A program made the translations under genes and the position numbers. Of a stretch of DNA of 64,000 nt, positions 62,101-64,000 are shown piece after piece. Every line of letters begins with the position of its first letter. The first letter of the stretch is position 1. This DNA comes from Dicaeum eximium. Taxonomy: Eukaryota; Chordata; Aves; Passeriformes; Dicaeidae. Below the pieces are notes generated by a model. The model was not told the origin of the DNA and did no database searches. It was given only the letters and a program-made list of their open reading frames with translations. Where the stretch lies: the NCBI GenBank assembly GCA_013396995.1, contig VWZP01005600.1, positions 186,001 through 250,000 of the forward strand, in the 5' to 3' direction.

Positions 62101-64000
62101 ATACAGAAAATATTATCTGCAGGAGAAGAGAAGATTGTCTGGCGCTGGGAATACTGCTATGAACAGCATAATCCGCTCTGCCCTTTCAAAAGTTAGATCA
62201 GCTCCCTGATTGATTGCCCTCCCTCACTTTTTGTGGTCTTTTAAGAGTTCAAGAATTGGCCAGAAAATCAATATAACTCATGTAGAAGCCCCTCCAAAAG
62301 GACAAAAAAGAAATGTGGTTTTAGTTTGGGAAACTATTCACCAGTATCTTTTGGGTGCACCTTTGAAGTACCAGACAAAATGCAGGAAGTTTAGCTGAAA
62401 ACATACTCATTAAATTTTTTGGGCTAGAAAGGAAAGAAATAAGGTCATGTTCTGCAAATATCCTGTAAAAAGAGAAAGAAAAAAGCTATTCAAGTGTTCT
62501 GACACTGAGCTGTGACATGTTTCAATCATTTACAGGAAGCCCTCAGCAAAGAATGCAAACAGGAGAGTTCTTCCTCATGAATAAGCTTACCTTTTAGCTA
62601 AAAAAGATCCCCAGCTGCCCCTGTAAATTCTGAAAACGAAAAGGAATTCTTTTTCTAAACTCCTTGAAAGTCAAACCACTCTCACTATACCTATATTTCT
62701 ACACAGAATGCTTCCTTCCAAGTATTCATAATCAGCTACCTTGCTCGGCTATGATAAAATTAAGTGGATTGCATATTATAGTTCTGGATTCCTTAGTGCT
62801 ACAGAAATGATTTAGAAAGTTTACTCATCCCTGATCCACAAAAGTAGCTGGCATATTTCAGTTTTCAGCATAGGAATTTGCAAAGTTAGAAACAGAACCA
62901 AAAATCTCAAGCAAGAGCCATCTCCATAATGTGGAATCTGGGGACTCTACAGCCACGAAATTTTATTCAGAAGTTCTGGAGATGAAATAAAAGATGCCAA
63001 AGATGATGCAACCAACAAAGCACCTCAACAGCAAATGTAGCTGGGAAAGATAAGAAGCATCGGATTTCCAGGAAGAAATTTATTTACCAGCTATTTATTT
63101 ACCAGGAACTCACACCTTTACTGAGGCACAGAGATGCTGGACTAGATGAGCATTTGTTTATCTAAGTGATGAGTAAATTTCCTTGACTTTGGTTATAAAA
63201 TGTAACATGACATAACATATGCTTCCAAAATTCCATCCTCTAAGGAAGATTTCTACCTTTTAAGTCTCTCTGTGTTTGAATGATGGAAGTGAAAATGTGA
63301 ATGATGTGCAGTGAGTGACAGAAATAATTGAGAATCTCTCAGGTTGCCTCATGAGGTACCTGCTGCTCCTCTGCTTTGCTGAAGAGGCACGGGAGGAACA
63401 ACTCTGAAACTCCAATGAATGCTTGGCACCAGCTACCCAAAAGGCTGCACCACGAGAAATCTGCTCCCAGGTGTAAATCAGTAGGATAACTGTGTGATAC
63501 AGGAGATGAACTGGAATCTGCACATTCAGGAATAGCCAACATCTCAAACATTCTTGGTCATGTCATCATATATATATTACCAACATATTTCTACATCAGC
63601 AGTAATGAAAAGTGGTCATGACCTAAATATTCTATGCATTTTTCAAATAAAATGAAAAAAAAGTATTCCTCCCTCCTCAGAGCATGCAATCTAAATCCCT
63701 GTCATCGTTGTTAGAGGGTTTTTTATGCCTTGATAGGTTATAAACTGTTACAGATTAATTTTTAGTTAGAAATCCATTGGAGAAGTCTAATATATCTAGC
63801 TCCTTCTAAATTGCTCTTTGTCAGATACGATGGCTTTCCACTGCCTCCTCCCACACACTTTCCATCTCTCCTGAAAATTGCCTCATCTTTGAATCATTAC
63901 CGTTGTAATTACAATGAGAGAAATCAGTAGTAGAAGAAAAAAAATATCTTTGACACAAAGAGCATTATCATGGCACAAAAATATCTTGCTATATCCAAAG

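Larger units (their letters stand above)
47161..64000. other. Large 5' intron, at least 16.8 kb, no exon recognised
   Basis: This runs from the EGF-8 acceptor to the right edge. I looked on the minus strand for cysteine-rich EGF coding with splice borders and for the small splice-A exon that precedes EGF-8 in some teneurin transcripts, and found neither. An AAT-type microsatellite lies at 56059-56119 and a 19-base T run at 51838-51856. Slightly G+C-rich patches near 49340-49640, 51540-51830, 52480-52990 and 56640-56880 show no recognisable content. Confidence 0.7.

Overview
The window is vertebrate nuclear DNA, most likely from a bird and probably a passerine. The evidence is several CR1 LINE 3' ends of the avian type, an avian endogenous-retrovirus LTR of a kind abundant in songbirds, and long AT-rich introns around short exons. 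It holds part of one gene, teneurin-2 (TENM2), on the minus strand. The paralog call rests on near-identity of the translated exons to what I recall of vertebrate TENM2, for example the ends of the exons at 15256-16130 and 25237-25486. No other protein-coding gene, tRNA, rRNA or CRISPR array was found.

Layout in transcript order, from high to low coordinates. 64000-47161 is a large 5' intron with no exon I can recognise. Fifteen coding exons follow, totalling 4530 nt or about 1510 codons: 47160-47014 (EGF repeat 8), 36013-35803 (cysteine-rich region and start of the TTR-like domain), 31361-31242 (TTR-like), 29289-29028 and 28337-28070 (TTR end and FN-plug), 26905-26762 (FN-plug to beta-propeller), 25486-25237 (propeller start), 22295-22275 (a 21-nt microexon), 18469-18237, 16778-16624 and 16130-15256 (NHL beta-propeller, running into the YD shell), then 9093-8918, 7367-7132, 2284-1988 and 1135-1 (YD-repeat shell). 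The last exon runs off the left edge. All splice phases join in frame and every junction is GT-AG. The N-terminal cytoplasmic region, transmembrane helix and EGF 1-7 lie beyond the right edge. The rest of the YD shell and the C-terminal ABD/Tox-GHH/TCAP part lie beyond the left edge.

The introns hold CR1 fragments, one LTR with ERVL-like features, one LTR with a tRNA-Lys-type primer-binding site, an old MIR-like SINE, simple repeats and two minisatellites. The most unusual structure is at 35683-35826. There the 3' end of a TENM2 exon and its splice donor have been copied into a 24-bp tandem array, giving several extra donor-like sites just inside the intron, next to a retroviral leader remnant. 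Second is the 21-nt microexon with a weak acceptor and a strong G-quadruplex motif about 200 nt upstream of it in the pre-mRNA. A GC-rich island with a 32-39 bp minisatellite next to the EGF-8 exon is a third focus.

I do not see a novel multi-gene system here. The interest is in splicing architecture and repeat-driven change inside a conserved synaptic adhesion gene.
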